Below, piece after piece: positions 34,050 to 43,469 of a stretch of DNA of 64,000 nucleotides (position 1 is the first letter of the stretch; the number at the start of each line of letters is the position of its first letter). The notes below the pieces were generated by a model that was not told where the DNA came from, did no database searches, and was given only the letters and a program-made list of their open reading frames with translations. The position numbers and the translations under genes are program-made. Origin of the DNA: Hohaiivirga sp031546825 (lineage in GTDB: Bacteria > Pseudomonadota > Alphaproteobacteria > Rhizobiales > Beijerinckiaceae); the NCBI GenBank assembly GCA_031546825.1, contig JAVBJU010000030.1:24868-88867 (forward strand), in the 5' to 3' direction.

Positions 34050-34662
34050 CCAAAAGCCGCGCCGCATAGCGCGCCATCAGGTCAACCTCGACATTGATCC
34101 GGTCACCTTCCTTACGCTCACCCCAGGTGGTGGCGGTCAGCGTGTGCGGAATGATCAGTACCGCAAGCGTATCGCCCTCGGCGCGATTGACTGTCAATGA
34201 GGTGCCATCAAGACAGACCGACCCCTTCGCCGCAATGAAACGCGCCAAGTCATGCGGCACGGCAATCACGAACTCGGCTGTCTCGCCCCACGGATTGTCG
34301 GCACCCGTCACAACGCGGTGCGACACGATGGTGCCAACGTCATCGACGTGACCCGTGACCATATGACCACCCAGCTCATCGCCGATTTTAAGCGAGCGTT
34401 CCAAATTAACCCGGCGGCCAACGGTCCATTCGCTGACATTGGTTTTCGCCAAAGTCTCCGCCGCCGCATCCACTTCAAACCATGCCCCGCCCGGTCGCGC
34501 CCCGAAGGCGACCACTGTCAGGCACGGACCGCCGCAGGCGATAGATGCTCCCATCGCAATGGTATTCGCATCAAATGAGCATTCCAGGCGGATACGCCGC
34601 AACTTGTCCGTCTCAGTGACGGCAACAACGGTGCCCATATCCGAAACCAGTCCGGTGAACAT
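34045..34662 (-). CDS. ribE: Riboflavin synthase, alpha subunit
   Basis: Converts two lumazines into riboflavin and a pyrimidine. The 205-residue protein begins 'MFTGLVSDMGTVVAV', contains 'SIACGGPCLTVVAF' near 40 and, in the second repeat of the barrel, 'KGSVCLDGTSLTVNRAEGD' near 145; the two tandem lumazine-binding halves are evident. Its ATG follows the ribD stop codon directly. The stop codon is formed by the edge of the dispersed repeat. No FMN riboswitch is visible nearby. Confidence 0.95.
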   Translation of the reverse strand: MFTGLVSDMGTVVAVTETDKLRRIRLECSFDANTIAMGASIACGGPCLTVVAFGARPGGAWFEVDAAAETLAKTNVSEWTVGRRVNLERSLKIGDELGGHMVTGHVDDVGTIVSHRVVTGADNPWGETAEFVIAVPHDLARFIAAKGSVCLDGTSLTVNRAEGDTLAVLIIPHTLTATTWGERKEGDRINVEVDLMARYAARLLE

Positions 34663-35811
34663 TTACCTTACCCTCTCATAAAACGAGAATTCGTCGCGCC
34701 CGGCCCATTCGGTTGTTCTGAGGCGGAAATCATGGGTGAGCTTGTGCTCCAGCGATGGCGACAGCGCCGGCAGTCCCGGCGCGCCATAGGGATCTGCCCC
34801 AGTCACAAGGATAATCTTGTCGGCGAGATCGCATTCAGCGATAGCGGCAGCGAGCGTTGGCCCGCCTTCGCAAAGCACCACTGAAATCCCCCGCTCCGCC
34901 AGCCGGTGCATCGCCTCAACCGGGTCGAGAATACCGTCAGTACGGGAAGCAACCCGCAGCACATCCACGCCGGCATCGCGCAGGCGCGCTTCCTTGACCC
35001 GATCGGCTTCCGCAGTTGTCACCACCCATGTGGGCATGGTCACGGCTGTTTTCACCATTTGCAGATCGGGGTTGATCCGCAGAAAACTATCGAAAACAAC
35101 GCGCACCGGCGAACGGTGCTCCATCCCGGGCAGACGCACACCAAGATGCGGATCATCGGCATTGGCAGTAGAAACACCAATAAGGATGGCGTCGGAATGG
35201 GCGCGGATCAAATGGGTGCGGGCATTGGCTGCATCACCCGTAATGATCAGCCGCTTTTGCGGATCACCACTGCCAGCAAAGCCGTCGCGGGTGCGGGCCA
35301 TTTTCAGCGTGATCGCAGGCCGCTTCAGGACAACGCGCCTGAGGTGCCCGCGATGCAACCGCTCGGCATCTTCCGCGAGCACGCCGTGATGCACCGCAAT
35401 GCCTGCGTCCCGCAGCCTGGCAAAGCCCTGGCCGGCCACGCGGGTATCAGGGTCGAGAATACCGGCGACCACCCGGCTGACGCCAGAGGCCACAACCGCG
35501 TTGGCGCAAGGCGTATCACGCCCGATATGGGCGCAGGGTTCCAGCGTGACGTAAAGCGTTGCGCCGCGCGCCGCCTCACCTGCCGCCTCCAGCGCCACGC
35601 GCTCGGCGTGCGGCCGCCCGCCACGCGCCGTGATGCCCTCAGATATAATCACCGGCCCATCCGGGGTTTCGCGCACCAGCACTGCGCCAACCGAAGGATT
35701 GGGCCAGGTCATTCCGAGATGGCGGTAACCAATGGCAAGCGCCCGCGCCATGAAATGCCGGTCGGCATCATGGGCTTCATCGTTGGGGCTGGGCTGTGCC
35801 TGTTTCGCCAT
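34663..35811 (-). CDS. ribD: Bifunctional deaminase-reductase RibD
   Basis: Performs two steps of riboflavin synthesis: deamination of the pyrimidine and reduction of the ribosyl group. The 382-residue protein has the N-terminal deaminase with zinc-site motifs 'GRPHAERVALE' and 'TLEPCAHIGRDTPCANAV' (residues 50-105) and a C-terminal reductase beginning near 150. The ATG at 35811 shares one base with the nrdR stop, so translation is coupled; the TTG at 35814 is less likely. The order glyA-nrdR-ribD-ribE is conserved in Hyphomicrobiales. Confidence 0.95.
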   Translation of the reverse strand: MAKQAQPSPNDEAHDADRHFMARALAIGYRHLGMTWPNPSVGAVLVRETPDGPVIISEGITARGGRPHAERVALEAAGEAARGATLYVTLEPCAHIGRDTPCANAVVASGVSRVVAGILDPDTRVAGQGFARLRDAGIAVHHGVLAEDAERLHRGHLRRVVLKRPAITLKMARTRDGFAGSGDPQKRLIITGDAANARTHLIRAHSDAILIGVSTANADDPHLGVRLPGMEHRSPVRVVFDSFLRINPDLQMVKTAVTMPTWVVTTAEADRVKEARLRDAGVDVLRVASRTDGILDPVEAMHRLAERGISVVLCEGGPTLAAAIAECDLADKIILVTGADPYGAPGLPALSPSLEHKLTHDFRLRTTEWAGRDEFSFYERVR

Positions 35812-36308
35812 CAACGCTTCCGCAAATCGCGCTCTTTGTCGATGCCCTTCACAGGCTCAACCGATCCGAGTTCGCCAAGGAAGGCGCGAAAATCACTCGC
35901 CACCTCGAAGTTCTTGTAAACAGAGGCAAAGCGGACATAGGCGACATCATCAAGCCCTTTCAGGCCTTCCATGATCAATTCGCCGACCTGCTCGGTGGTC
36001 ACTTCGCCCTCACTCTGGCTTTCCAGTTGCCGCACGATGCCGTTTATCATGCGCTCCACCCGCTCGGGATCCGCCGCACGCTTGCGCAACGCGATATCAA
36101 TAGACTTCTGCAACTTGTCGCGATCAAACACCTCGCGGCGGCCAGAACGCTTGACCACAACGAGTTCGCGCAATTGCACCCGCTCGAAAGTCGTGAAGCG
36201 CCCGCCACAATCCGGGCAGCCCCGACGGCGACGGATGGCCGAGGAATCATCCGTTGGCCGGGAATCCTTCACCTGGGTATCGAGACTGCCGCAGAAAGGA
36301 CAGCGCAT
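35811..36308 (-). CDS. nrdR: Transcriptional repressor NrdR
   Basis: A nucleotide-responsive repressor of ribonucleotide reductase genes. The 165-residue protein starts with 'MRCPFCGSLDTQVKDSRPT' and a four-cysteine zinc ribbon ('CPDCGGRF' near 30), followed by the ATP-cone ('VVKRSGRREVFDRDKLQKSI' near 50-70). Length and architecture are standard. It follows glyA by 11 nt on the minus strand. Confidence 0.97.
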   Translation of the reverse strand: MRCPFCGSLDTQVKDSRPTDDSSAIRRRRGCPDCGGRFTTFERVQLRELVVVKRSGRREVFDRDKLQKSIDIALRKRAADPERVERMINGIVRQLESQSEGEVTTEQVGELIMEGLKGLDDVAYVRFASVYKNFEVASDFRAFLGELGSVEPVKGIDKERDLRKR

Positions 36309-36319
36309 GGGGCTTCCCC

Positions 36320-37609
36320 TTAGCCGTAAATCGGGAAACGCTGGGTGAGCGCCTGCACCTGAACGCGGACAGTCGCCTCGACATTGGCGTTCTGTTCCTC
36401 GCCGTTGTCGCGCAGACCATCGAGCACTTCGACGATCAGACGACCGACTTCCCGCATTTCCGATACGCCAAACCCGCGCGTCGTCACAGCGGGCGAGCCG
36501 AGGCGAACGCCGGAAGTGACAAACGGCTTCTCCGGATCAAACGGAATGCCGTTCTTGTTGCAGGTGATGTGGGCGCGCCCGAGAGCCGCCTCTGTAGCCT
36601 TGCCGGTAAGCTTCTTCTTGCGCAGATCAACCAGCATCAGGTGGTTATCCGTGCCACCGGTCACGAGATCAACGCCACCGGCCTTGAGCGCCTCAGCCAG
36701 AGCCGAGGCGTTGGCAACCACCGCTTCGGCATAGGCCTTGAACTCGGGACGCAAAGCCTCGCCCAGTGCCACGGCCTTTGCCGCGATCACATGCATCAGC
36801 GGACCGCCTTGCAGGCCGGGGAAAATGGCCGAATTGACCTTCTTGGCAATGTCCTCATCATTGGTGAGGATCATGCCGCCGCGCGGGCCGCGCAGGGTTT
36901 TGTGGGTTGTGGTGGTAACCACATGGGCGTGCGGGAACGGCGACGGGTGCGCGCCACCGGCAACGAGCCCGGCGAAATGGGCGATATCGACCATGAAGTA
37001 AGCGCCAACCTCATCGGCAATTTCGCGGAAGCGGGCAAAATCCCAGAAGCGCGAATAGGCGGAGCCACCGGCCACGATGATCTTCGGCTTGTGCTCGCGG
37101 GCGAGCGCAGCCACCTCATCCATGTCAATGATCTGGTCTTCGGGGCGCACCTTGTAGCTCACCACATTGAACCACTTGCCCGACATATTGACCGGCGAGC
37201 CGTGGGTGAGATGCCCGCCACAGGCGAGATCAAGGCCCATGAAGGTATCACCGGGCTTCATCAGCGCCATGAACACGCCCTGGTTCGCCTGGCTGCCGGA
37301 ATTGGGCTGCACATTGGCGAACGTCGCTCCAAACAATTGGCAGGCGCGCTTGATGGCGAGGTCTTCGGCGATATCGACAAACTGGCAACCGCCGTAATAG
37401 CGGCGGCCCGGATAGCCCTCCGCATATTTGTTGGTCATCACCGACCCTTGCGCTTCCAACACCGCTTTCGAGACAATGTTTTCGGAAGCGATCAGCTCGA
37501 TTTCATCGCGCTGGCGGCCAAGTTCCAAAGCAATCGCTTTGGCGATTTCCGGGTCCTGATCCGCAAGGCTCGCAGAAAAAAAGCTGTTGGACCGGTGATT
37601 TTCAACCAT
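36320..37609 (-). CDS. glyA: Serine hydroxymethyltransferase
   Basis: A PLP enzyme that converts serine and tetrahydrofolate to glycine and methylene-THF. The 429-residue product has 'ELIASENIVSKAVLEAQGS' near residue 37, 'GYPGRRYYGGCQFVD' near 65 and the PLP lysine in 'TTTTHKTLRGPRGG' near 232. The ATG at 37609 has GAGGAAATCAGGTT upstream and gives a normal length; the frame extends to 37672. First gene of the glyA-nrdR-ribD-ribE unit. Confidence 0.96.
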   Translation of the reverse strand: MVENHRSNSFFSASLADQDPEIAKAIALELGRQRDEIELIASENIVSKAVLEAQGSVMTNKYAEGYPGRRYYGGCQFVDIAEDLAIKRACQLFGATFANVQPNSGSQANQGVFMALMKPGDTFMGLDLACGGHLTHGSPVNMSGKWFNVVSYKVRPEDQIIDMDEVAALAREHKPKIIVAGGSAYSRFWDFARFREIADEVGAYFMVDIAHFAGLVAGGAHPSPFPHAHVVTTTTHKTLRGPRGGMILTNDEDIAKKVNSAIFPGLQGGPLMHVIAAKAVALGEALRPEFKAYAEAVVANASALAEALKAGGVDLVTGGTDNHLMLVDLRKKKLTGKATEAALGRAHITCNKNGIPFDPEKPFVTSGVRLGSPAVTTRGFGVSEMREVGRLIVEVLDGLRDNGEEQNANVEATVRVQVQALTQRFPIYG

Positions 37610-37763
37610 AACCTGATTTCCTCGCTGCAATTCATGTTCAAGCTGGTGCCATGCGTCGCCGGAAATAATCATGCACCTGCCTGGAAGCGCATCGGTGACG
37701 AGACTCTCTCAAAAAAGGAATAGCCAGCCCGCACCTCATGTGCAAGTGCCGGTCGTCGCGTTC

Positions 37764-37829
37764 GAGCCCCCACGGGGCTCGTCCAAAGTCGCATCCACGC
37801 GAGGGGTTTTCAGCGCCCTCGCGTGGATG
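37764..37829 (-). terminator. Two hairpins downstream of thrS
   Basis: A perfect 14-bp stem CATCCACGCGAGGG / CCCTCGCGTGGATG with a 10-nt loop lies at 37792-37829, right after the thrS stop. A second hairpin GAGCCCC-CAC-GGGGCTC lies at 37764-37780. Neither has a T-run, but together they most likely end the thrS transcript on the minus strand. Confidence 0.7.
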
Positions 37830-37832
37830 GAG

Positions 37833-39770
37833 TTAATGGGAAAGGTCCGGGGCCTGCGCCTCGCTGACCAGCATGGCAAGCGCTTCTTCAAGCGTCATGC
37901 TGGTCTGGTTCTGGCTGCCGAGGCGGCGGACGGACACTGTCTTTTCAGCCGCTTCCTTCTTGCCAACCACCAGCAGAGCCGGAACCTTGGCCAGCGAGTG
38001 CTCGCGCACCTTGTAGTTGATCTTCTCGTTGCGCAGATCGGCCTCGACGCGCAGCCCTGCCTTGCGGCAGGCTTCCGCCACTTCAAGCGCGTATTCATCA
38101 CCTTCCGAGGTGATGGTGCACACCATGATCTGCTGTGGCGCAAGCCACAACGGGAAGTGACCGGCAAAATTCTCGATGAGAATACCAGTAAAGCGCTCCA
38201 TCGAGCCACAGATGGCGCGGTGCACCATCACAGGCGTCTTCTTCTGACCGTCGTGATCGACATAAAACGCTCCGAACCGTTCCGGCAGGTTGAAGTCGAT
38301 CTGGGTGGTACCACACTGCCAGTCACGGCCAATGGCATCCCTCAGCACATATTCGAACTTCGGCCCGTAGAACGCCCCCTCACCTGGGTTGATCGCAGTT
38401 TTGATGCGCCCACCGGATTGTTCTTCGATCTGTTTTAGAACCTTGGTCATCACCTCTTCGGCGTGATCCCACAGCGCGTCGGAACCCACACGCTTTTCAG
38501 GTCGGGTGGAGAGCTTGACCACGATCTCACCAAAGCCGAAATCAGCATAGGTCGAGAGAATGAGGTCGTTGATCTTCAGACACTCTTCCGCCATCTGATC
38601 TTCCGTGCAGAAGATATGGGCGTCATCCTGGGTGAAGCCGCGCACTCGCATCAGACCATGCAACGCGCCTGACGGCTCATAACGTGACACCGAGCCGAAC
38701 TCAGCAAGGCGCATCGGCAGGTCGCGGTAGGATTTCAGGCCGTGTTTGAAAATCTGGATGTGCCCGGGGCAGTTCATCGGCTTAATGACAAACGTGCGGT
38801 CGTCCTCGGTATCGGTGACGAACATGTTCTCCCGATACCAATCCCAGTGCCCGGAGGTCTCCCACAGAACCTTATCGAGAATCTGCGGCGCGTTGACCTC
38901 TTGATAATCTGCGGCCAGACGGCGGCGCATATAGGAGATAAGCGTTTGAAACAGCGTCCAGCCTTTGGCGTGCCAGAACACAACGCCCGGCCCCTCTTCC
39001 TGGAAGTGGAACAGGTCCATCTCGCGGCCAAGGCGGCGGTGGTCGCGCTTTTCGGCCTCTTCAAGCTGGTGGATATAGGTGTCGAGATCTGCCTGATTGG
39101 TCCAGGCGGTGCCATAGATGCGGCTCAGCATGGCGTTATTGGAATCACCACGCCAGTAAGCGCCCGCCACCTTCATCAACTTGAAGGCGGTGCCGATCTT
39201 GCCGGTTGAGGTCATATGCGGCCCGCGGCACAGATCGAACCAATCGCCTTGATAGTAAATTCTCAGGTCTTCGCCGGGCGGAATCGCATCGACCAGTTCC
39301 ACCTTGTAAAGCTCGCCCTTGTCACGGAACACCTGCTTGGCCTTTTCGCGGCTCCACAGTTCCTTGGTGAAGGGGCGGTCAGCGGCGATGATTTCGCGCA
39401 TCTTGGCTTCGATGGCGACAAAATCTTCCGGGGTAAAAGGCTCTTCGCGGGCGAAATCGTAGTAAAAGCCGTTTTCGATCACCGGCCCGATGGTCACCTG
39501 GGTTCCCGGATACAGCGCCTGCACCGCCTCGGCCAATACGTGGGCACAATCATGGCGGATCAGTTCGAGCGCGCGCGGGTCGTCACGGGTCACAAATTCG
39601 ATGCGGGCATCATGGGTGATCTTGTCAGCGAGATCGCAAACAACGCCGTCCAGCGCCATGGCCACGGTCTTCTTGGCAAGCGACTTGGCAATGCCTTCAA
39701 CGACCGCCACACCCGTTGTGCCGGCTTCATACTGGCGCGATGCGCCATCGGGGAATGTCAGGGTAATCAC
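37833..39770 (-). CDS. thrS: Threonyl-tRNA synthetase
   Basis: Charges tRNA-Thr with threonine. At 645 residues it has the full set of domains: the TGS domain at the N-terminus ('MITLTFPDGASRQY'), the editing domain with 'HDCAHVLAEAVQALYPGTQV' near residue 75, class II motif 2 'SVSRYEPSGALHGLMRVRGF' near 355, and the anticodon-binding domain from about 545. The start is a GTG with GGAGTGACGTTGAA upstream. The window's only tRNA-Thr lies far away next to the island. No T-box leader is seen, as expected for this phylum. Confidence 0.97.
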   Translation of the reverse strand: MITLTFPDGASRQYEAGTTGVAVVEGIAKSLAKKTVAMALDGVVCDLADKITHDARIEFVTRDDPRALELIRHDCAHVLAEAVQALYPGTQVTIGPVIENGFYYDFAREEPFTPEDFVAIEAKMREIIAADRPFTKELWSREKAKQVFRDKGELYKVELVDAIPPGEDLRIYYQGDWFDLCRGPHMTSTGKIGTAFKLMKVAGAYWRGDSNNAMLSRIYGTAWTNQADLDTYIHQLEEAEKRDHRRLGREMDLFHFQEEGPGVVFWHAKGWTLFQTLISYMRRRLAADYQEVNAPQILDKVLWETSGHWDWYRENMFVTDTEDDRTFVIKPMNCPGHIQIFKHGLKSYRDLPMRLAEFGSVSRYEPSGALHGLMRVRGFTQDDAHIFCTEDQMAEECLKINDLILSTYADFGFGEIVVKLSTRPEKRVGSDALWDHAEEVMTKVLKQIEEQSGGRIKTAINPGEGAFYGPKFEYVLRDAIGRDWQCGTTQIDFNLPERFGAFYVDHDGQKKTPVMVHRAICGSMERFTGILIENFAGHFPLWLAPQQIMVCTITSEGDEYALEVAEACRKAGLRVEADLRNEKINYKVREHSLAKVPALLVVGKKEAAEKTVSVRRLGSQNQTSMTLEEALAMLVSEAQAPDLSH

Positions 39771-40255
39771 TTCAACGTCACTCCTTGCTCACTCCTGCAA
39801 ACAAAGCAGGTAAGCCTTCTTGGGTTCAACAGCCTTCCAGCCAGCCGGTTCCAGCGGTCCATGGAGGGCAACAGATACGGCGCAAAGCAACCGCATTTGA
39901 AGCTGTACCCCAAGCCTATTGAATCGCGCAAGTCATGCGTGCCATGAAGGGAAAAAACAACCCGCCAGAACGGCACTATGCGCACGATATGGGGCGGAGT
40001 AATAAGGAAACGACCAGAAAGTAACTTGCTGTTTCCGGCGATCAAATGATATCGCTGAAACGACAGGTCAAGAAATGTGAGAACACATCGCTGGAAACAG
40101 GATTACGCATCACAGATGCGGCAGCCAGCTTCCATCGGATAGCGAGAAGAAATAAAACCATGATATCGGCGGCCTTTCCGCGTGAAGCCCGCCGTCATGT
40201 TTTTTGTTGCGCCGCTTAGTAAGCTAAGTCATTCACCCTTTAGAGGGAGCACACT
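39771..40255. other. Divergent intergenic region thrS / tkt
   Basis: A 485-bp gap without a recognisable protein gene. Near its right end a hairpin CGGCGG...CCGCCG (40167-40194) is followed by TCATGTTTTTTG, which looks like a terminator for a short plus-strand transcript upstream of tkt. A small CTTAG-TAAG-CTAAG dyad lies about 30 nt before the tkt start. Promoters for thrS and tkt must be here but cannot be placed with confidence. Confidence 0.4.
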
Positions 40256-42241
40256 ATGTCCGTTTCACCATCCCAACGCGCCAACGCGGTTCGTTTTCTC
40301 GCCATTGATGCCGTACAGAAGGCCAATTCCGGCCATCCCGGCGCGCCGATGGGCATGGCCGATATGGCCGAAGTCCTGTGGAATGAATTTCTGAGCCATA
40401 ATCCGGCCAATCCGCAATGGAGCAACCGCGACCGGTTCGTGCTGTCCAACGGCCATGCCTCAATGATGCTTTACGCGCTGCTGCATCTCACCGGTTATGA
40501 TCTGCCGCTTGATGAACTGAAGCATTTCCGCCAGTTCCACTCCAAAACCCCAGGCCATCCCGAATTTCGCTATACGCCCGGCGTCGAGACCACCACGGGT
40601 CCGCTCGGCCAGGGCATTGCGAATGCGATTGGCATGGCGCTCGGCGAGAAGATGATGGCGGCGCAGTTCAACCGCCCAGGTTTTGAGGTGGTGGACCATT
40701 ACACCTATACCGTCCTCGGCGATGGCTGCATGATGGAAGGCATCTCCCACGAAGTCTGCTCGCTGGCAGGCACCTGGAAGCTCAACAAGCTCATCGCCCT
40801 CTATGATGATAACGGCATCTCCATCGACGGCCATGTGGAAAAGTGGTTTGGAGATGATACCCCGAAGCGCTTTGAGGCTTATGGCTGGCACGTCATTCGC
40901 AACGTCGATGGCCATAACCCCAACGAAATCCGGGCGGCCCTGGAGACTGCCCGTAAGCAGAAGGAGCGTCCCACGCTCGTCTGCTGTAAAACCGTCATCG
41001 GTAAGGGCAGCCCCAATAAGGCAGGCACCCATGATGTCCATGGCGCACCGTTGGGCGCAGATGAAATCGCCGCCACCCGTGTAGCCCTCGACTGGCACCA
41101 TCCCGCGTTCGAAGTTCCGGCTGATATCCGGGCGTCATGGGATGCCAAGGCCCGGGGCGCACAGCGTGAAGGCGCATGGGCAACGCTGTTTGCCGCTTAC
41201 AAGAAAGCGCATCCAGAACTCGCAGCCGAATTCGAGCGCCGCGTTGCGGGCAACCTGCCCTCGGGCTTTGAGAAGCGCAGCGTCGATGCGATCCGTGCCG
41301 CCCAGGATAAGGCGGAGAATATCGCAACCCGTGTGGGAAGCCAGCGCGCGCTCAACGCCTTCGGCCCGGAATTGCCGGAATTGATCGGTGGGTCTGCGGA
41401 TCTGACCCCCTCCAACAACACCTTCTGGTCGGGAAGCCACGACTTTGCGCCGGAAACGCCCGCAGGCAATTATGTGCGCTATGGCGTCCGTGAATTCGGC
41501 ATGTGTGCGATCATGAACGGCATCAGCCTTTATGGTGGCCTTATTCCGTATGCGGGCACCTTCCTCATGTTCTCTGACTATGCCCGCAATGCGCTGCGCA
41601 TGGCAGCGCTGATGAAGCTGCGCAACATCTATGTCTTCACCCACGACTCCATCGGTCTCGGCGAAGACGGGCCGACGCACCAGCCCGTCGAGCAGATTTC
41701 AAGCCTGCGGCTCATTCCCAATCTAGATGTCTGGCGCCCCTGTGACGTGCCGGAAACGCTCGTCGCCTGGCAGCAGGCATTGTTGCGCAAGGATGGCCCG
41801 GCGGTGCTGGCGCTCTCCCGTCAGAACCTTCCGGTTATCCCGCGCAATGGGGAACAGTTGCAAGCCATCGCCAAGGGCGGTTATGTGCTGGTCGATTGCG
41901 ATGGAACGCCGGACATCGTCCTGATCGCCACCGGCTCTGAGATTGCCATCGCGGTTGAAGCGGCCAAGGTCATGAAGAATAACAGCGTGCGGGTCGTTTC
42001 CATGCCCTGTGCCGACGCCTTCGGCCGCCAACCGCAAAACTACCGCGACGCGGTGTTACCGCCCAATTGCAAGGCGCTGGCCATTGAAGCTGGCGTGTCC
42101 AATGGCTGGTATCAATACGCGGATGCTGTTATCGGTCTCGATAGTTTCGGCGAATCGGCTCCCGCAGGACAATTGTTCGAGCATTTTGGTTTCACTGCCG
42201 CACATATTGCCTCCAAGGCGGAAGCCATGCTCAAAAAGTAA
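40256..42241 (+). CDS. tkt: Transketolase
   Basis: A thiamine-diphosphate enzyme of the pentose phosphate pathway or Calvin cycle. The 661-residue protein has 'VQKANSGHPGAPMGMADMAE' near residues 22-41, the ThDP motif 'LGDGCMMEGISHE' near 155 to the usual asparagine 'LYDDNGISIDG' near 185, and 'THDSIGLGEDGPTHQPVEQ' near 465. Full length and complete. AGAGGGAGCACACT is its ribosome binding site. No Calvin cycle genes are adjacent. Confidence 0.97.
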   Translation: MSVSPSQRANAVRFLAIDAVQKANSGHPGAPMGMADMAEVLWNEFLSHNPANPQWSNRDRFVLSNGHASMMLYALLHLTGYDLPLDELKHFRQFHSKTPGHPEFRYTPGVETTTGPLGQGIANAIGMALGEKMMAAQFNRPGFEVVDHYTYTVLGDGCMMEGISHEVCSLAGTWKLNKLIALYDDNGISIDGHVEKWFGDDTPKRFEAYGWHVIRNVDGHNPNEIRAALETARKQKERPTLVCCKTVIGKGSPNKAGTHDVHGAPLGADEIAATRVALDWHHPAFEVPADIRASWDAKARGAQREGAWATLFAAYKKAHPELAAEFERRVAGNLPSGFEKRSVDAIRAAQDKAENIATRVGSQRALNAFGPELPELIGGSADLTPSNNTFWSGSHDFAPETPAGNYVRYGVREFGMCAIMNGISLYGGLIPYAGTFLMFSDYARNALRMAALMKLRNIYVFTHDSIGLGEDGPTHQPVEQISSLRLIPNLDVWRPCDVPETLVAWQQALLRKDGPAVLALSRQNLPVIPRNGEQLQAIAKGGYVLVDCDGTPDIVLIATGSEIAIAVEAAKVMKNNSVRVVSMPCADAFGRQPQNYRDAVLPPNCKALAIEAGVSNGWYQYADAVIGLDSFGESAPAGQLFEHFGFTAAHIASKAEAMLKK

Positions 42242-42251
42242 AATAACATTT

Positions 42252-42298
42252 TCCGCGGTTGGGTGAGGACGTCAATAACGGGTCTCACCCACCGCGGA
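42252..42298 (+). terminator. Long hairpin between tkt and the TerC gene
   Basis: TCCGCGGT-TGGGTGAG pairs with CTCACCCA-CCGCGGA, about 15 bp in all, starting 10 nt after the tkt stop. It is followed by TTGTCCC rather than a T-run. TerC-family genes are sometimes behind yybP-ykoY manganese riboswitches, but I do not see that motif's conserved core here. Confidence 0.6.
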
Positions 42299-42329
42299 TT
42301 GTCCCACAGCGAGATGGAACAATAGCTCA

Positions 42330-43073
42330 ATGGAATACTTCTCTTTCACCTTCTTCCTGGCGATCCTGCAGATCATTTGGATCGACCTCCTGCTATCCGG
42401 TGATAATGCCGTCGTCATCGCAATGGCGTGCCGCTCACTGCCACCCCAGCAGCGTAAACTCGGTATGGTGCTCGGCGCGGGAACAGCCGTTGCGCTGCGT
42501 ATCGTGCTGGCCATCCTGGTGACCGAACTTCTTGGCGTTCCTTATCTGAAGATCGTTGGCGGCCTGCTGCTACTGTGGATTGCGGTCAAGCTTGTGCTGT
42601 CGGATGAGGATGGACATGGAGAAATCCGCACCTCTGATAACCTGTGGCGGGCGGTGCGTACCATCGCCATCGCTGACGTTGTCATGAGCCTCGATAACGT
42701 CGTCGCCATCGCCGCTGCTGCACGCGGCCATTTTGAACTGTTCATCTTCGGGCTTCTGCTGTCGATCCCGCTGATCATGATCGGCTCAACCCTGATCATG
42801 TCGCTCATTCAGCGCTTTCCGATTTTCGTCTGGGCGGGCGCGGCCCTGCTCGGCTGGATTGCCGGAGAGATGGTGGTTGCAGATCCGGTGGTGCTGACAT
42901 GGCTGTCCGAGAGCTTCCCCAACCTCGTGGTCAAGGCATCACATGCCTTCACCGGCTCAGCCTTTTCTCCGTCACCTACCCTGCATTACGGGGCGGCGGC
43001 TGTTGGCGCGATTATCGTTATCGCCACCGGCCTGGTTCTCTCGCGCAAAAAGCCGGAACAGCCAACCGCTTGA
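42330..43073 (+). CDS. TerC family integral membrane protein
   Basis: A 247-residue inner-membrane protein of the TerC/YjbE family; relatives export manganese, for example during metallation of secreted proteins. The two halves each carry an acidic membrane motif: 'WIDLLLSGDNAVVIAMACRS' near residues 16-35 and 'DVVMSLDNVVAIAAAARGHF' near 113-132. About seven helices are visible, with a small cytoplasmic loop containing 'SDEDGHGEIRTS'. It follows tkt by 88 nt. The metal specificity is inferred only from the family. Confidence 0.88.
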   Translation: MEYFSFTFFLAILQIIWIDLLLSGDNAVVIAMACRSLPPQQRKLGMVLGAGTAVALRIVLAILVTELLGVPYLKIVGGLLLLWIAVKLVLSDEDGHGEIRTSDNLWRAVRTIAIADVVMSLDNVVAIAAAARGHFELFIFGLLLSIPLIMIGSTLIMSLIQRFPIFVWAGAALLGWIAGEMVVADPVVLTWLSESFPNLVVKASHAFTGSAFSPSPTLHYGAAAVGAIIVIATGLVLSRKKPEQPTA

Positions 43074-43091
43074 ACTTGACCTGTTAAGCCC

Positions 43092-43126
43092 ACGCGGTGG
43101 ACATCATCTCGACTTGTCCACCGCGT
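43092..43126. terminator. Convergent terminator-like hairpin TerC / yidD
   Basis: An 11-bp perfect stem ACGCGGTGGAC / GTCCACCGCGT spans the end of yidD, whose stop codon lies in the 13-nt loop. Followed by CGGTTT on the plus strand. It could serve both convergent genes. Confidence 0.6.
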
Positions 43127-43469
43127 CGGTTTCCACAGCAACGCATTCCAGTGGCGGCGGCGCATTGACGCCACACCAACGGCCATAGCGCCATGGCAGA
43201 TACCATGCGGCGTTCTCGGCAAGGTGTTCGGGGACAAGATCAATGCCATGGCTGCCGCCCGGTCCGCACCGGCAGATGCGCGCAACACCGACCCAGCCGC
43301 CACGCCACAGCCCAAAGCGCTGGATTGCCTCATCGGTATAGCTTGAACACGACGGCCAGTGGCGGCATTGCCGACCGACCAGGCCTGATAAGGTGAGCTG
43401 GTAGCCACGAATGGCGTAATGGGCGATCCTGCTGGTGATTGACAAAGGTGCAGTCCTCATGCGCGCCAT
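43104..43469 (-). CDS. yidD: Membrane protein insertion efficiency factor YidD
   Basis: A small peripheral membrane protein that aids YidC-dependent insertion. The 121-residue sequence has the family pattern 'CRHWPSCSSYTDEAIQRFG' near residues 35-53 and 'ICRCGPGGSHGIDLVPEHL' near 65-83. It is longer than E. coli YidD (85) because of a C-terminal tail, as in other rhizobia. The start may also be the ATG at 43460. In relatives, yidD is found between thrS and the folE-hisI region, so the genes between here are lineage-specific insertions. Confidence 0.88.
   Translation of the reverse strand: MARMRTAPLSITSRIAHYAIRGYQLTLSGLVGRQCRHWPSCSSYTDEAIQRFGLWRGGWVGVARICRCGPGGSHGIDLVPEHLAENAAWYLPWRYGRWCGVNAPPPLECVAVETDAVDKSR

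Noticed and set aside
33975..34662. FMN riboswitch near ribE/ribD
   Set aside because: The conserved RFN-element segments are absent; the sequence at the gene end is the dispersed repeat, and ribE is the last, not the first, gene of the unit.
42252..42298. yybP-ykoY manganese riboswitch before the TerC gene
   Set aside because: The leader is only 88 nt long and lacks the conserved core of that motif; only a simple hairpin is visible.
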